DNA from: Phlebopus portentosus
Taxonomy: Eukaryota; Basidiomycota; Agaricomycetes; Boletales; Boletinellaceae
NCBI GenBank assembly: GCA_037892935.1
Contig: JAYXKI010000007.1
Span: 372,001 to 436,000, forward strand
Reading direction: 5' to 3'
Length of the DNA: 64,000 nt
A model generated the notes under the pieces. The model searched no databases. It saw nothing but the letters and a program-made list of their open reading frames with translations, and was not told the origin of the DNA. This document shows, piece by piece, positions 1 to 11,072 of this stretch (its first letter is position 1; every line of letters starts with the position of its first letter). Both the position numbers and the translations under genes were made by a program.

Positions 1-89
1 CCGGCGGGACACTTGTCGTTGGAGAGACTTTCCAAAAGTACTAGATGATTGAACTGATGAGAAAAATAAAGCATGACTCGGACGCTGAA

Positions 90-620
90 GTAGACATCGC
101 ACGTCACACCGACAACGAATACATCAGGGATCCTGTTATATTCCTTTGATATTAACATGATCTGAGTAGTACTAGTGCTTCACGACGCGCCCTATTTTAA
201 AGCTTGCAACTTCCACCCAGCTTTCCGATCAAAAGTTGCCGAGGTGAAGGATTGACCTATAAGACCCAGTACGATCATCATCCATGTGTATAGGCATGGA
301 ACGACTAGTGCTGTCGACTCGTTCCTGGTATACAATGATTGAGAAATCGGGCATGGGGAGCGAAGGAACAGAGGTCACGTCTGTTTGCGGTGATATCTCA
401 TCTCTCGATTGTAGCGCTGGCACTTGGAAACACGGGGGAGCCGCGGGGGAAGCAGTGCAGACAGGTCGTCTCGTCTTCTTAATTCTATTGATAGAGTAGA
501 GAATCTTAATGAGGCGACGAACCCAACCACGGTTCATCCGTGAGACTTTGTTACTGATTCGACGCAAGAGCTTACGAAGCTCCGCAAGAAACCTTCAGGG
601 CGACGACGTGAAAGCCCTCG
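90..620 (+). repeat. Dispersed repeat, copy 1 (partner near 48,230-48,660)
   Basis: The stretch containing atgatctgag, cttcacga, gcgccctattttaa and cagctttccgat (about 160-235) recurs in the same order near 48,300-48,375 as atgatctgag, cttcacgatg, caccctatttaag and cagctttccgat. Weaker similarity extends on both sides, including a tgagac/tgagaa-actttgtt block. The copies are clearly diverged, with indels, and neither encodes anything I can recognise. It may be a relic transposon edge or an old segmental duplication. Confidence 0.55.
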
Positions 621-2379
621 TGTCCCGATTTCATCTGAGGCGGTCATCATTGTCTCGTTACGTTCACTGTAAATATGCAAGTGTCCACGAACCTAGAGCA
701 ATTAGATACGTTCTCCGAAAAGAAACTAAAAGGGCAAACTTGATGAGATCGACGCAGAGTCTCACCGCCGTACTAGACGTAATCTTCAATGATTAGAACC
801 CGTCATTCAAGTAAGCGGATTTCTCATCAAGGATCTGGTACACCACTCTGGACGATCGCCCATGAATGGGATGTTATGCTTGGTATGCTAGTTGCTCGTT
901 GATATTGCTTTATGCTTCGTTCTTCGAAGAGAGATGTTTCATTTGAACCTGAAGGTCTCCCTCGGCCCCTTACGAATGCCGTTAGAACATTCAGGGTGTG
1001 GAGATTAAGCTCTGTGATTCTCCAACAATCGACAGGGAAGCTCCAGATAGCGCGAACAAGGAACCCATTTAGAGCCGGATGGATACCCGATGGTCCGACG
1101 TCATCACTTCTGCAGCGGAGGCCGGTCATTCGTGCTTGGAGATACTTACAAGATACAAAACCTTTTCTGCGGGAGTGTGTTCTTCCTTAGGAGACTCGAC
1201 AATCTAGAATGACTTGAAGAGCAGACCTGACGACTAGGGGCTCTTTCGTTTAGGCTCTCATGAGATGGGGCCTCAGCCGGCAAGCAGCTGTGTATGTTCG
1301 TTACCGCATTCGCGTGTCAGGATATCGTCGGAATACCGAGGAGTGCGGAATGTGCTAGCTGCGAAGAGCTGGATGAAGAGAAACGTCCAAGGGAAGGTAG
1401 ATATTTTCGGTGCAGTACTAGAGTCAGGGTGACAAAATGACCACAAAGCGAATGACATATTCACCAGTGAGCGACCCCGATTGACGCCCGACATCGCAGA
1501 CCAACTCCAATCCATCTCCGGAAGTATTTTTCGACGATCTCGCACGCAATGCGGTCCACCGAAAGGATGCGATGTAGAGCGCAGTCCACGTCCGGGGTGT
1601 GGAGAGGTCTGGATATCCTAAGCGCCCTCAAATAACGAGTTTGAGTCAATCATCAATAATGTGGCGCTCTTATAACACCACGTACGTGTACGAAGTAGGG
1701 TAGCAGCCTAGACCATCGACTGCGGATTGTGCATCATGGACTGGAGTCGACGAAAAGAGTCGAGAATCCGGTGTCCCGATGTCATTGGAAATCGCACCGT
1801 GTGCAAATTGGCCAGTCAGCAAGTTTCCTACCAGTAATTCTTAGCAAAATTTAATGGCGAATTAAATGTTGAAAAATATTGGCGGCACGGTGTTATGTTG
1901 TCAAATTGACTGTGGTTGCTGAATTTCCCGCTGTGAGCCCCGCCCCACAGACCTCGTGTCGACTTACAATACAAGTGACTTGTCTTTTCCTCGTTCCGCA
2001 GTTCCCAGGGTCAATGAGTTTCGCAGAAATCAGTCCGGCGCTATAATTATATGTAGTTTGAAATAGTATGAGTCTTGCTGAAGAACCAGCGCAAGGGAGA
2101 ACAACAGCGGAAGAACCTGGGAGCTTTCGCAGATAAGTAAGTGTGGCGCTTCCAATCAGTCGGGGAAGCATGGGAAAACTCAGATAGATCTCCTATGTGG
2201 CTATGTGGCCCCGCTTCGCTTCTTCAGTAACATTCCATCATTCTTTCTTTAGCAAGATAACATTAGCAGCACCCTCGTAACTTTCATTGAATTAATTTCC
2301 GCCGGATGGGAAATCGGTGTCTATAACGGCCTTTGGGAGGAAGGAAGTTTCCACTTGCAGAGAAGAAGACAAGAGAGGT

Positions 2380-2565
2380 GGGGAGAGAGTTAGGTTTGCT
2401 GTGTTCGTCGGAATGGTATGGCTCAAACTCGAAGAATTTCAGAATCAAGCGCAACAGGAGGAGATGATTCATTCCCCGCCCTGATTCGACATATCAATAT
2501 TTCAATGCGGGAAAAGAACCAGCACAGCATGGGATTGGATCATAGAGCTAGTGATAAAGCCTTTC
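2380..2565 (+). repeat. Dispersed repeat, copy 1 (partner 6220-6490)
   Basis: The segment around 2390-2450, with gttcgtcgg, atggtatggctc and aaactcgaagaattt in order, matches 6235-6290 (attcgccgg, atgatatgactc, gaactcgaagaattg). Further on, both copies share gggattggatcata (about 2530 and 6462). Collinear matches separated by diverged sequence indicate a common origin. No coding capacity is apparent. Confidence 0.6.
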
Positions 2566-2868
2566 GCAGTAGCTTAAAAACGAAGCCGAAGAACAGAAAT
2601 CTTGGTCATACCACAGGGCACACTGCATACTTTGAACGGACGCCGTTGTGAAACAGCCCTCGGGAAGACTGACCTTGGAACGGCAAGTCCGACACCCGCG
2701 AAGTTAACCAAGGTCATCGCGATGAGAGTACAAAGGGACATCCAGTTTGCAAAACAGGTATAGAACAAGTAATGTGCACAGTTTTACCTTATCATGTGAT
2801 TGTACGCTCGTGTTAGTGATCTTTCATAGATGCACCATGAATGATGCGTTTATCACTTCTCTGTCCAA

Positions 2869-4832
2869 TTAGTTCCTCCCACGTACCCTTAAGCTCGGAA
2901 CATTCTCTGCGTACTTCCTTTCTCCAGGATACCTAAATCGCAAGTTTAATAAACAGCTACTGAACCAGTCTGTAAGACTTGTACGACTTGCCTCCCTGAT
3001 ACCCGGACAGTCGTGAAAGCCGGCCTGCGAGAAATCGATGAGCTTGAGCGAGCCATCAGAACTGCGGACAATATTCCGTGGCTCGATATCTTTGTGTATG
3101 ATGCCGATCTTGTGAAGAGCAGATAGCAATTCAAATATCCGAAGCCTGCAACATTCATTGGCACGAAAGCATCTGTTTCCAATACTAATCAGACTTACCT
3201 GTCTCGGAATGGAACCGATGACCACGGCAAGTTCGTGAGTGCCTCTCCTTCATAGTCGAGAATCAGCGCGAGCATATAAGTTGAGTCGTACAAGCCATAA
3301 CATCTAGGAGCTAAGTCTGCTCCTGATTCTCCGATCTTGCAATAAGCCTCGAACTCGTTGCGCAAGCGTTCAAGACCACCTCGTTTCTCTTGAGTTGAAC
3401 CCCTATGGACAATCTTCACAGCGTACGAACGTGCATTGGTATCCTTGACGCTTTCATTGCCATCGAGAGTTGCCTGGTACACCACCCCTGTGCTGCCGAA
3501 GCCGAGTATACGGTGAAGAGATAATTTCGCCGTACCAGGTCGGAGCGGCATGCAGTTGCCAGCGAGATCGACCTTGTAAAAGGAGAATGTACGAGGTCGT
3601 GCCACGATTTGTTGTGACCAGCCCATCTATAAACGATAGAACAGGCCTTGAGAGGTCCCATTGTACTCGATGTGAACTTACCTCTAGGTCTGGTACTTCA
3701 AATGCCTCCCTGATTTCAGTACGGTTGCCAGGACGAGTGACTGGAGGATCTTCCCTTGTCACTTTCCCACTACCTTTGAAGGTATCACTCTTATCCTCAC
3801 GTGGATCGACATCTGGGAGCTCCTTGGTGGGATCGTTCTCGTCCTCCTCTGGAATCGTCGCGAGAAGCGATTCCAAGTCGGCATGGGATTCGACTTCGAG
3901 GTTCAGTTCAGCGGCAAGGAGCATCGCGAGGAGAGCGCGGAACGGTCTTGTGTTGTCCTCCTGTTTCTCAACAGCAGAGAATGTGATGAAAGGATCCTCG
4001 CCAGGATGAAGTCGAATAAACAACCACTTCTCATGAGAAGTAATTGCTCCCCAGCGGGCCTTATGTGAGGCCATATAAAGGCACATCTGCAAGTTCCATA
4101 TTCAGCTTCGGAAAAGAGATGATTAGACTCGTTGCCTAGACCCTGTTGATTACTTTCTCGCCCGTCACTTGCCTAGGCCACAGCCGCAGGTGGACTGGGG
4201 TGCCTTCCGCGAGCTCCAAGAATTTAAGCATACTGTTGAGTACGTCCGGAGCTTTGACTTCTACAAGCACTCTCTTTCCTTCGCCATCAGTTATGTAGAG
4301 AGCAAAATCAACCTGTGACGCGAAACCGCCGTCCAGAGGGATACAATTTTGTTCCAAGTTTAAACGGTATCCAAGAGCACGAGTGATCTTGGATAAGGCT
4401 ACCAAAGCCCCGTTAAAGACCATATTCAGTGACTTGTGTGTGGTTAACTAGATGAAATTTCTAAAAACATACGATAGGACCTACCTGGGGTTCTTCTTTG
4501 TTCTTAATCCATGCAATGCTCGTACCATCATCATCGATGAAAGGCTGAAAATATCGGTCGTACGAGCTGGAAGAGTCCACGGGCCTATCTCCAAGATGCA
4601 CGTCCAGCGTCCGAAGCAGCGAATCGACGAGTTCCTTATCGCGTCTACAACCATTAGGTTTCCACTGGTCGTCCAGACGAGCTACCTCAAGGGGACTGAG
4701 GTCCGTCGTGCCCGGATTGCTCCGTGTCTCTACCTGGGGCGAGAAAAACTTTGCTTTCTCCCTGAGGTATTCTCTGAAGGTCGGCATGTCGAGCAAGTGG
4801 GTGCGGATGCGTTCTGTGGCGTTTGATAGCAC
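2869..4832 (-). CDS. FunK1-like fungal protein kinase with N-terminal nuclease-like region
   Basis: Multi-exon gene on the minus strand; exons lie near 4832-4480, 4440-4136, 4092-3683, 3628-3193 and 3140-2869. The C-terminal half has a glycine loop (GFGSTGVVY), a lysine strand (YAVKIV), a catalytic loop IIHKDIEPRNIV and LIDFSQA in place of DFG. This pattern is typical of the FunK1-like kinases expanded in Agaricomycetes. The middle has WGAITSHEKWLFIRL, also common in that family. Upstream, a QVDFALYI...VLVEVKAP stretch resembles the D...ExK core of a PD-(D/E)xK fold (inference). The frame opens at a GTG; the first in-frame Met is near 4787, and a MITE abuts the 5' end, so the true start is uncertain. 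Kinase activity is not assured because the HRD and DFG motifs are non-standard. Confidence 0.75.
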
Positions 4833-4833
4833 G

Positions 4834-5146
4834 CACTACGGGCAATTTAGTATTTTACATCGGATGATAAATGGATTGATATGTAATTTGATATTTTCAA
4901 TATCATTCAATATCATTATGCATATCCTCATTAGGGATATTTAGAATATCATCGAAGTATTTAGAATATCATCAAAGCAGATATTCTGATTGACCAATCG
5001 GGATAATTTTAAGGGATATCTGCTTCGATGATATTCAAAATATCCCTAATGAGGATATGCATAATGATATTGAATGATATTGAAAATATCAAATTTCATA
5101 TCAATCCATTTATCATCCGATGTAAAATACTAAATTGCCCGTAGTG
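4834..5146. mobile_element. Palindromic MITE with CACTA...TAGTG ends
   Basis: A 313-bp element starts with CACTACGGGC and ends with its exact complement GCCCGTAGTG. It is flanked by a 3-bp direct repeat ACG (4831-4833 and 5147-5149). CACTA termini with a 3-bp target duplication are the hallmark of the CACTA/EnSpm superfamily. The arms, about 125 bp, pair almost perfectly, so the element is a foldback. The left arm carries a tandem duplication of about 20 bp (tatttagaatatcatc twice) that the right arm lacks. There is no coding sequence, so it is non-autonomous. Confidence 0.88.
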
Positions 5147-5149
5147 ACG

Positions 5150-6219
5150 TGGACAATCTCCTTTTTAAGCACGTGACTGAGAAGGGCCAGTTTATTTCCG
5201 TTTCCCCACTGTACATGTATACACATCCAAGCTTCTGTCCGCGATGATTTTCAGTGCTTCTGCATGATTAATCTATGACTTCAAAGGCTAACTGTGAGTG
5301 TAACTGGGATCGCGGCTGCAATCATTCCATCGTTCTCTATTGTCATTCTTGAGAGTTTTTTCTTCCTTGCTCAGGTGCTATGTTCCCTGTTTCCACGACC
5401 TGCTTGTAGCTGTGCAATACTGTTATTATATTTTTAAAAAACATGTAGGATAGCCCGAAATGTATCTGCATTTTTTTTGTTTCGAAAACTTCCCATAAAG
5501 TTTAAGTATTTGGAAATATCTCTCTTTTTTCATCGTGTCACAGTAGTCGAACATGTATTGATACAAATTAGGCACATCAAGTATACATGCTACAAGACTA
5601 AGATATACCAAGTCATGTATACAACCTTCAGAGCTGCAACAGCATTCTTATAATGAAAATTGCATTCTCTATCCAGTATGTTTTAAACTACGTTTCAGAA
5701 TTCTGAGGCAACTGCTGAGAATGCGGGCAAAATTCTATATGGAGATTCTCGATGCAACACTGCAATAGAATATGAGAGATTTCAGTGTGTAAATGGGGTA
5801 AAGAAGAAGATAAAGAGACAATTGTGTACTTTCCAGCCTAAATGTCGATCAGCGTGGATCAGTGACGATCAGTACTTCACTTTGGGTCATTCGCGACGCC
5901 AGACCTACTTGCATCTTGCATAATAAAATCGTTACATGCTATTAACACATTCTCAAAATGTATATTGAGATTCCCAGTCAGATGTTTTCTGGGGCCGAGA
6001 ATCGCAGAAGAAAAGAGTAAATATTCTGAATGACGGTTTGATCTATGAATCGGTAGTTTTCTATACGCATCGCGAAAAATATGCGTTAACGTTTTACTAA
6101 GTCTTTGAAGCGGACAAGCACTCCGAATCATTTCTATGAACATTTAGACATACATGATAAATACCCCATAAGCAAATCAACATCTTGGTCCGACTCGGTG
6201 TGTCTATGACAGTGTTTGA
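5150..6219. other. No gene seen
   Basis: AT-rich intergenic DNA with short interrupted frames only. I find no exon chain, RNA gene or further inverted repeat. Confidence 0.45.
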
Positions 6220-6490
6220 GAAATGAGGAGAAAGTTTGTTTCGTTGTATTCGCCGGTATGATATGACTCGAACTCGAAGAATTGAAAGAATCAAAGAGCA
6301 CGAAGCGGGGTGCTATTGGCGGCCCGCGGAGATTTCACGTGTCCCATACGTATGTATGAGTGTACTGTATACGCACTCACTCACCGCAAACGAATCTATA
6401 GATAAATCCAATATCAATGGCGGAACAAACAGAAACAAATATCACCTGCGTTGATAAATGCGGGATTGGATCATATCAACATCAAAGTCG
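6220..6490 (+). repeat. Dispersed repeat, copy 2 (partner 2380-2565)
   Basis: Collinear with 2380-2565: shared blocks around attcgccggtatgatatg, actcgaactcgaagaatt and gggattggatcatat. The copies differ by many substitutions and by the length of the middle. No protein frame is conserved between them. Confidence 0.6.
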
Positions 6491-6904
6491 GAGAAACTCA
6501 CTTTGATATAGTTATGTATGTGCATCAAAAGCCATTGGGTCTTGTATCCAGCAGATCAAGCGCGTAGATATTCGCTTCAAGTCCATACTCAATAGCAACC
6601 TGTGTAAATGAGATACGGAATCCATACGGCGAGGGGGAGTAGAAAAGATGGCTTGGCAACCTCATGGAAAGGATTAAACGAATCCTGGAGCACACGCTCA
6701 GTGAGGCTCTGTTCTGAATAGAACGATAGGTGAATTGAAATAAGCGCACGTTTCGGATGCGAGAGGACCTGGAGATGGTGAATGGTTCGCGATTTGCCCG
6801 CAGCGGATATTCGCCCGTTTAAGAAATATGCTGAATCTGTGTATTAGGATCCCAGACTGAGGTTTACGGTAGATATCGCGAATACAGAAGTCGTCATACG
6901 AGCC

Positions 6905-7770
6905 TTAGCCGCTGCATTTCCTCCGTACATTCAGCCCACCAGCGCTTCGTGATGTGCGTCCTACGCTTCCTGGGTCAAAGTAGATAAAAGAATCGAACGC
7001 CACCGTAGACGCGAAGACCAGAAAAGCGGGGCGCCCGAATGAATTTGAATCGAGTGTCCAAGCCACAAAACCGATAAGATGGCGTGCAGATAGGGCTCGA
7101 AGAGAGAGCACGCGCGAACCCTGGGAGAAGGTTTGTCCCATCTCACCCGACACAAGCCGTTCGTCAGTCGATGCCAATACGTTTTCTCTTTCTTGAAAAC
7201 AAAACATTGTTATCCAAAAGGGTAAAGAAAATCGCGAGCATGATGCTGTAGGCGGTGAGTCGGACTCGGACACGTTCCACGCCCGGCGACGGGATCGACA
7301 ATGCGCTGCCAAAGGGCCCCTCAATCTGCAAAGATCTGTGTTTCGTGGGCGTGATGCGATGCCAGCTGCAACGACCAAAGGGGAAAGAAGACCGGCCGGA
7401 TGACGGCACGGCTTAGTTAAGGACTCGCTGAGTTTGAAGTCTGCCCATGAGGCTCTCACGGACTATCGGACGCACTGCTTCAATTCTCTCTCGATCCACT
7501 ACGCTCCAAACGTCACGTCCAAGCTCTGAGAGATCTAACAGAATCCAACCACGTCTCATGTGGCGCTGTGATTACCGGAAATCGCCAATTGCTACTTTTG
7601 TTCAGCTCTGGCCTTCTGCGCAGTCTTTGTCTGCTGAGGAACTGGTGTTCCGGTCCCATATGTCCTTTATTGCGGTCTCCAAGTCCGTTGCAGTTCCGTT
7701 GCCGTCTGCACAGGCAATGTATTCCTTTATCCAGATTCTCTTCGGCGGAGATCTTACCTAAACCTGATCT
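6905..7770 (-). pseudogene. Possible relic of a membrane-protein gene (unassigned)
   Basis: On the minus strand, several frames read like protein but cannot be joined with confidence. About 7770-7610 gives a hydrophilic stretch with KEYIACADGNGTATD and DIWDRNTSSSADKDCAEG, which looks like a cysteine-bearing extracellular loop. About 7290-7170 gives a hydrophobic helix (LTAYSIMLAIFFTLL), and about 7100-6965 a second hydrophobic stretch with SVLWLGHSIQIHSG. No family is recognised. In-frame stops between the pieces mean either unseen introns or decay. It could equally be chance. Confidence 0.25.
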
Positions 7771-8320
7771 ATTTGTGTGGACTTTATCGCTGAGTCGCCC
7801 TCGAACGTGTTCTTTCTTTCGAGTGTATAGAATAGACATGCCTCCATATCAGTGGTGTATTAGGATGCGGTCACTGGCTTGGTTGAGATGATGTCTCAGG
7901 GACATGGTGACTTTGATTCTGCTCCACGTCAGATTCATGGTTTAAGCCCATTACTCACCTTTGCTCCAGGAGCCTTAACGTTTCGGGGCACACGCATATG
8001 CTTCCTCGCCAAGGAGCCGGCTTACTTAATTGAGTTGATCCAGTGCACGCGGCTCAGCCTCCGAAACCTTATCCTCCCGGAATGACCTCAGCCCGATCTG
8101 TGACCCGTCCAGTAGGATATTTGAGGAACGAATGAAAAGAGCACTGCCCGCCCAGTCGCTTATTCTAAGGGCACAGTCGGCCCATCTCCCTGTATCGCAG
8201 AGCGAGTCAACGGGTCCTGCACAGCACCCTTCCCGCTGTCACGGTGCCGCGTTCCATAGCAATTCCTTCGCTTTAGTGTGGACCTTGCCTTGGTATAGAC
8301 GCCCGCCGTTTATCCCAAGA
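7771..8320. other. No gene seen; upstream region of the DUF6699 gene
   Basis: Short frames only, without recognisable motifs. Its right end is the promoter region of the gene starting at 8448. Confidence 0.4.
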
Positions 8321-8329
8321 TATAAAAAG
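8321..8329 (+). promoter_or_regulatory. TATA box of the DUF6699 gene
   Basis: The sequence tataaaaag lies 119 bp upstream of the ATG at 8448 and is followed by a C/T-rich tract (8350-8400) of the kind usual at fungal transcription starts. Placement and match to consensus are good. Confidence 0.55.
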
Positions 8330-8447
8330 CGCAGTTTCGTTGGTTGAACCATATCCTCATCTCCTCCCATCCTGCCTTAATCACCACCTCCTATTACCGT
8401 TATCTAGTCGACTTCGCCGGTCAATTCTGCCTACTATCATTTACAAG

Positions 8448-8975
8448 ATGCCCCAGTTCCGTCTTCACTACGCGCTCGCGTTCGACGCGCAGAGCCCACA
8501 CCGTTACCATGTTGAACCAGCTTTGCTATGGGACTTGCGCTACCCACCAGAGTACGCGCGTCTCGCTTCTGCTCGTGACAGGCGACTTTCCTCCTCCGTC
8601 ACGTCTCAATACGCGACTTCGCCCCCGGTTCCAATCTTCCGCGTCACCTGTGGCATCTTTCCATACCGCAACTGGACTATTGAAGTGCACAACTCGCGCG
8701 GTGTCACAGTCGGCGACGTACTGAATGCACTCTACCGCGAACTCCGTCATCGCGTCAACAGCGCGGAGTGGAATGGCGCGCCGAGAACCCACCAGGCGCG
8801 CGTCGCGGAGGCGTTCTACGGCCGCTCGCGCCGCTCGGCTGACCCGCGACACGAGCAGCACGCTGGTGTCAGGCGGATTGACTGGCTTCTGAAGAGCACG
8901 GCTTTTGTCGGGCTCACACCCTCCGTCGAGCGAGGCTACACTTGGACGCTCACAACCAAGCGTGCTGACAAGTAA
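8448..8975 (+). CDS. DUF6699 domain protein
   Basis: Single-exon gene of 175 codons starting at ATG 8448. The protein opens with MPQFRLHYALAFDAQ, has WDLRYPPEYARL near residue 29, then IFRVTCGIFPYRNWTIEV and TVGDVLNALYRELR, and ends with RRIDWLLKSTAFVGLTP. The order W-D-L-P, the central strand-turn-strand, the VLDVL-like helix and the terminal FVGL match the DUF6699 family, which is abundant in Agaricomycetes and of unknown function. There is no signal peptide or membrane segment, so it is probably cytosolic. Codon use is GC-biased at third positions compared with the flanks, suggesting good expression. Intronless; a TATA box lies at 8321. Confidence 0.85.
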   Translation: MPQFRLHYALAFDAQSPHRYHVEPALLWDLRYPPEYARLASARDRRLSSSVTSQYATSPPVPIFRVTCGIFPYRNWTIEVHNSRGVTVGDVLNALYRELRHRVNSAEWNGAPRTHQARVAEAFYGRSRRSADPRHEQHAGVRRIDWLLKSTAFVGLTPSVERGYTWTLTTKRADK

Positions 8976-9834
8976 ACGCTGTGACGGACCTCGACCAACG
9001 ATCTCGTATACTATACTGCGCCACCTCCGACTTCCTCAGCTTCGACTTCGGACCCGACATCGAAGTCGACCGAGGCCGGCTAACCGATCTTCACGTTTCT
9101 TGCCCTTTTCTGTCTGCTACGCTCTTTTCCCTCGCTCTCTGAACTTGCATCGCATCTTTGTTTATTCTTTCACTTTATCTTATGCCCTCCACGATATCTG
9201 CATCGAACATTTTCGCACTGGCATCCATATATGATTATCCTGCAATTGTATATATCCTCTCGCATCGCATCATTGTATTCGTCATCTTGCATTCCTCTTC
9301 TTTTGTTTTCCATCTTGCATTGTCTTTTTCCTCTCGTTGCTTCGCCACGCCTTAGTCTGTAGTCCCTTGTCTGTTAATTCTTTCATTCCCGGACTCGGTT
9401 AATTCTAGGCTCGAAGCCAGCGGCTTCGAGTCTCAACACCTTTTCTCCTTGATCCACAATTTCCTTGCCGGTCTTATGGTACCGGTCTTGCGTTCCGACA
9501 TATGCGTATGTCTTGCATTATACTTGACTCCTTATGATGTACTTGACGTACGATTTTAATGTCCTTTACGAATAGCTGCAGTTCAATGTGATGAATGTTG
9601 CTCTGCACAAGTTTCTTTTCTGATAGCGTTTGTCACCAACAAGAAAGGAAAGAATACTTTGCAACGGACAAAGCGACAACTACCTAGTACCTGTACATGT
9701 GAGTCACTAGTGAGTACAACAACAATAATAGTGAGGTACAAGAAGACGCGAGACAAGCGGGAAAAAAAAACATATTGAGTGAGCGTAACAGATCCGACAG
9801 AAACAAAGTCAAGAACCAGTGCATGAAACGACCG
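8976..9834. other. Intergenic region between convergent genes, with a 9-bp hairpin
   Basis: This is the shared 3' region of the DUF6699 gene (plus) and the membrane-protein gene (minus). It is pyrimidine-rich on the plus strand up to about 9400. A short perfect inverted repeat CTCGAAGCC / GGCTTCGAG with a 3-nt loop spans 9410-9430. No further genes are seen. Confidence 0.5.
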
Positions 9835-10919
9835 TTATCCTTCGTGCATTGAAGTGCTCCGGCCAGTCAAGCCCGTGAGATGTACCTTCGTAACACCAAT
9901 TTCATAGACACCCAGGTCCTCCTGTCGATTTTCCTCGGAGACCCCATCGTCAATACCTGACTTCCATGACCTTGAAGATGAAGTGGGACTTGGCATCGCA
10001 ATGATGACAGAGATATGGGCTTGTATATCCTTCATATCTTCCTTTGTGCCCTTACTCCGCACTGAGGTACTATTACTTCCTTCAGACCTTTCATTGTGAT
10101 TCGTATGAAGTGACCTAAATCGGTTTGGGAACGTCGGCATAAGTTGCGAGGGCGAGGGCGATGAGGTATTCGAACGTGGGAATATGAAATAATTGACTAG
10201 AGAATCAGGATTGGAAGGAAAAGTTCGCCGAGACCGTCCAGGAAGGGGCGATGGTAGCGAATGATCGAGACGCGCAAATGCCCTCGATCCTGAAATGAAT
10301 GGCGAAAGATATTCATGCTGAGGAAAGGTCTCGTGCAAAGGTGGTCGATTAGGGACCCCGGGGGAGGACAGCACCGGGCGTTTCTTTTCATCGCCGGGAT
10401 GTACGAAGGTCACTGATAGAGGCTGTATAACGAGGAATGAGTGACAACAATTTCAATTGAACAAACGAAGAAAACGAAAGAAAAACACGAATAATATAAT
10501 ACTTGATATCACTCGATCACTACTTACCATCATATCCCTCCATCTATTCTCTCTACCCCCTCATCTACCCACATATCCCATAATCGAGGCTTCTTCATCT
10601 TCACCGGTGAGTTGTACTCCACGTTTCTCATATGCGTAACATGACGCGTGCCTCTGATATGCGCTGCGCGGCGTGATGAGTACCCGCAAGCCATAAACCC
10701 GATGAAGAGCGCCAGAAAGGTGATTAGGAAACCGAATAGCAGGGATGATGAACGCGAGACAGATCGCATGTCATCGTCGTCGTTAACAGCCGTTGGACCT
10801 GCATCCTCGCTGCCAAACGTGGACGAAGAAAGCGATGAAAGCGACGAGAATACTGAAGACGGAGATGATGAACCCCTTGCAGTGGACGAAACTTGCTGAG
10901 ATATGGTTGTAGAAGACAT
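9835..10919 (-). CDS. Single-pass transmembrane protein, Ser-rich N-terminus
   Basis: Two exons on the minus strand. Exon 1 is 10919-10557 and exon 2 is 10422-9835; the proposed intron (GTAGAG...ATACAG) keeps frame, joining WDMWVDEG to PLSVTFVHPGDEKK. The start is chosen at the Met reading SSTTISQQ, because the sequence upstream of it recurs near 17,900 as a non-coding duplicate, as a promoter would. The N-terminal 50 residues are Ser/Thr-rich, followed by the acidic patch VNDDDDMRS, a helix LLFGFLITFLALFIGFMACGY and a basic stop-transfer. The cytosolic side has KKPRLWDMWV, a motif I have seen in unnamed agaricomycete proteins, then a Pro/Ser-rich disordered tail. Function unknown. Confidence 0.65.
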
Positions 10920-10920
10920 C

Positions 10921-11068
10921 CTGAGTTTGAAGACGAGTCTAAGCAACTCCGGAGGAGCGAGCCAGACGAAGGGATGTTCCAAACCCCTGGTTGCAGACAC
11001 CTAGTGGATGGGAATAAGAGGGAGATTCGGCTGCTGTCCACATTTGACCATGGTGGTCGAAGCACATA
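10921..11068 (-). repeat. Upstream region of the 9835-10919 gene, duplicated at 17,890-18,056
   Basis: The 148 bp directly upstream of the proposed ATG match 17,890-18,040 in order: agtttgaagacgag / gcttgaagacgag, agcgagcca / atcgagcca, gtggatgggaataagaggga in both, and catttgaccatgg in both. The conserved stretch is non-coding in both copies and is read as promoter plus 5' leader of the membrane-protein gene. The palindromic element at 11,073 sits at its outer edge. Confidence 0.8.
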
Positions 11069-11072
11069 CTTA

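Larger units (their letters stand above)
1..2860. other. Gene-poor stretch with diverged repeats
   Basis: I see no open frame that resembles a protein family and no believable exon chain on either strand. The short frames are interrupted and have no recognisable motif. Two parts match other places in the window and are listed separately: about 90-620 and about 2380-2565. The rest looks like decayed intergenic DNA. Confidence 0.5.

Noticed and set aside
3470..4009. Plus-strand frame of 179 codons
   Set aside because: Antisense shadow of the kinase exons; no motif of its own.
6905..7459. 184-codon minus-strand frame as a single-exon gene
   Set aside because: The protein-like pieces in this region are spread over different frames, so the long frame itself is probably not the coding one.
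10648..10899. Acidic plus-strand frame (ESDESDENTEDGDDEP)
   Set aside because: Antisense to the Ser-rich exon of the membrane-protein gene; Ser codons read backwards give acidic runs.
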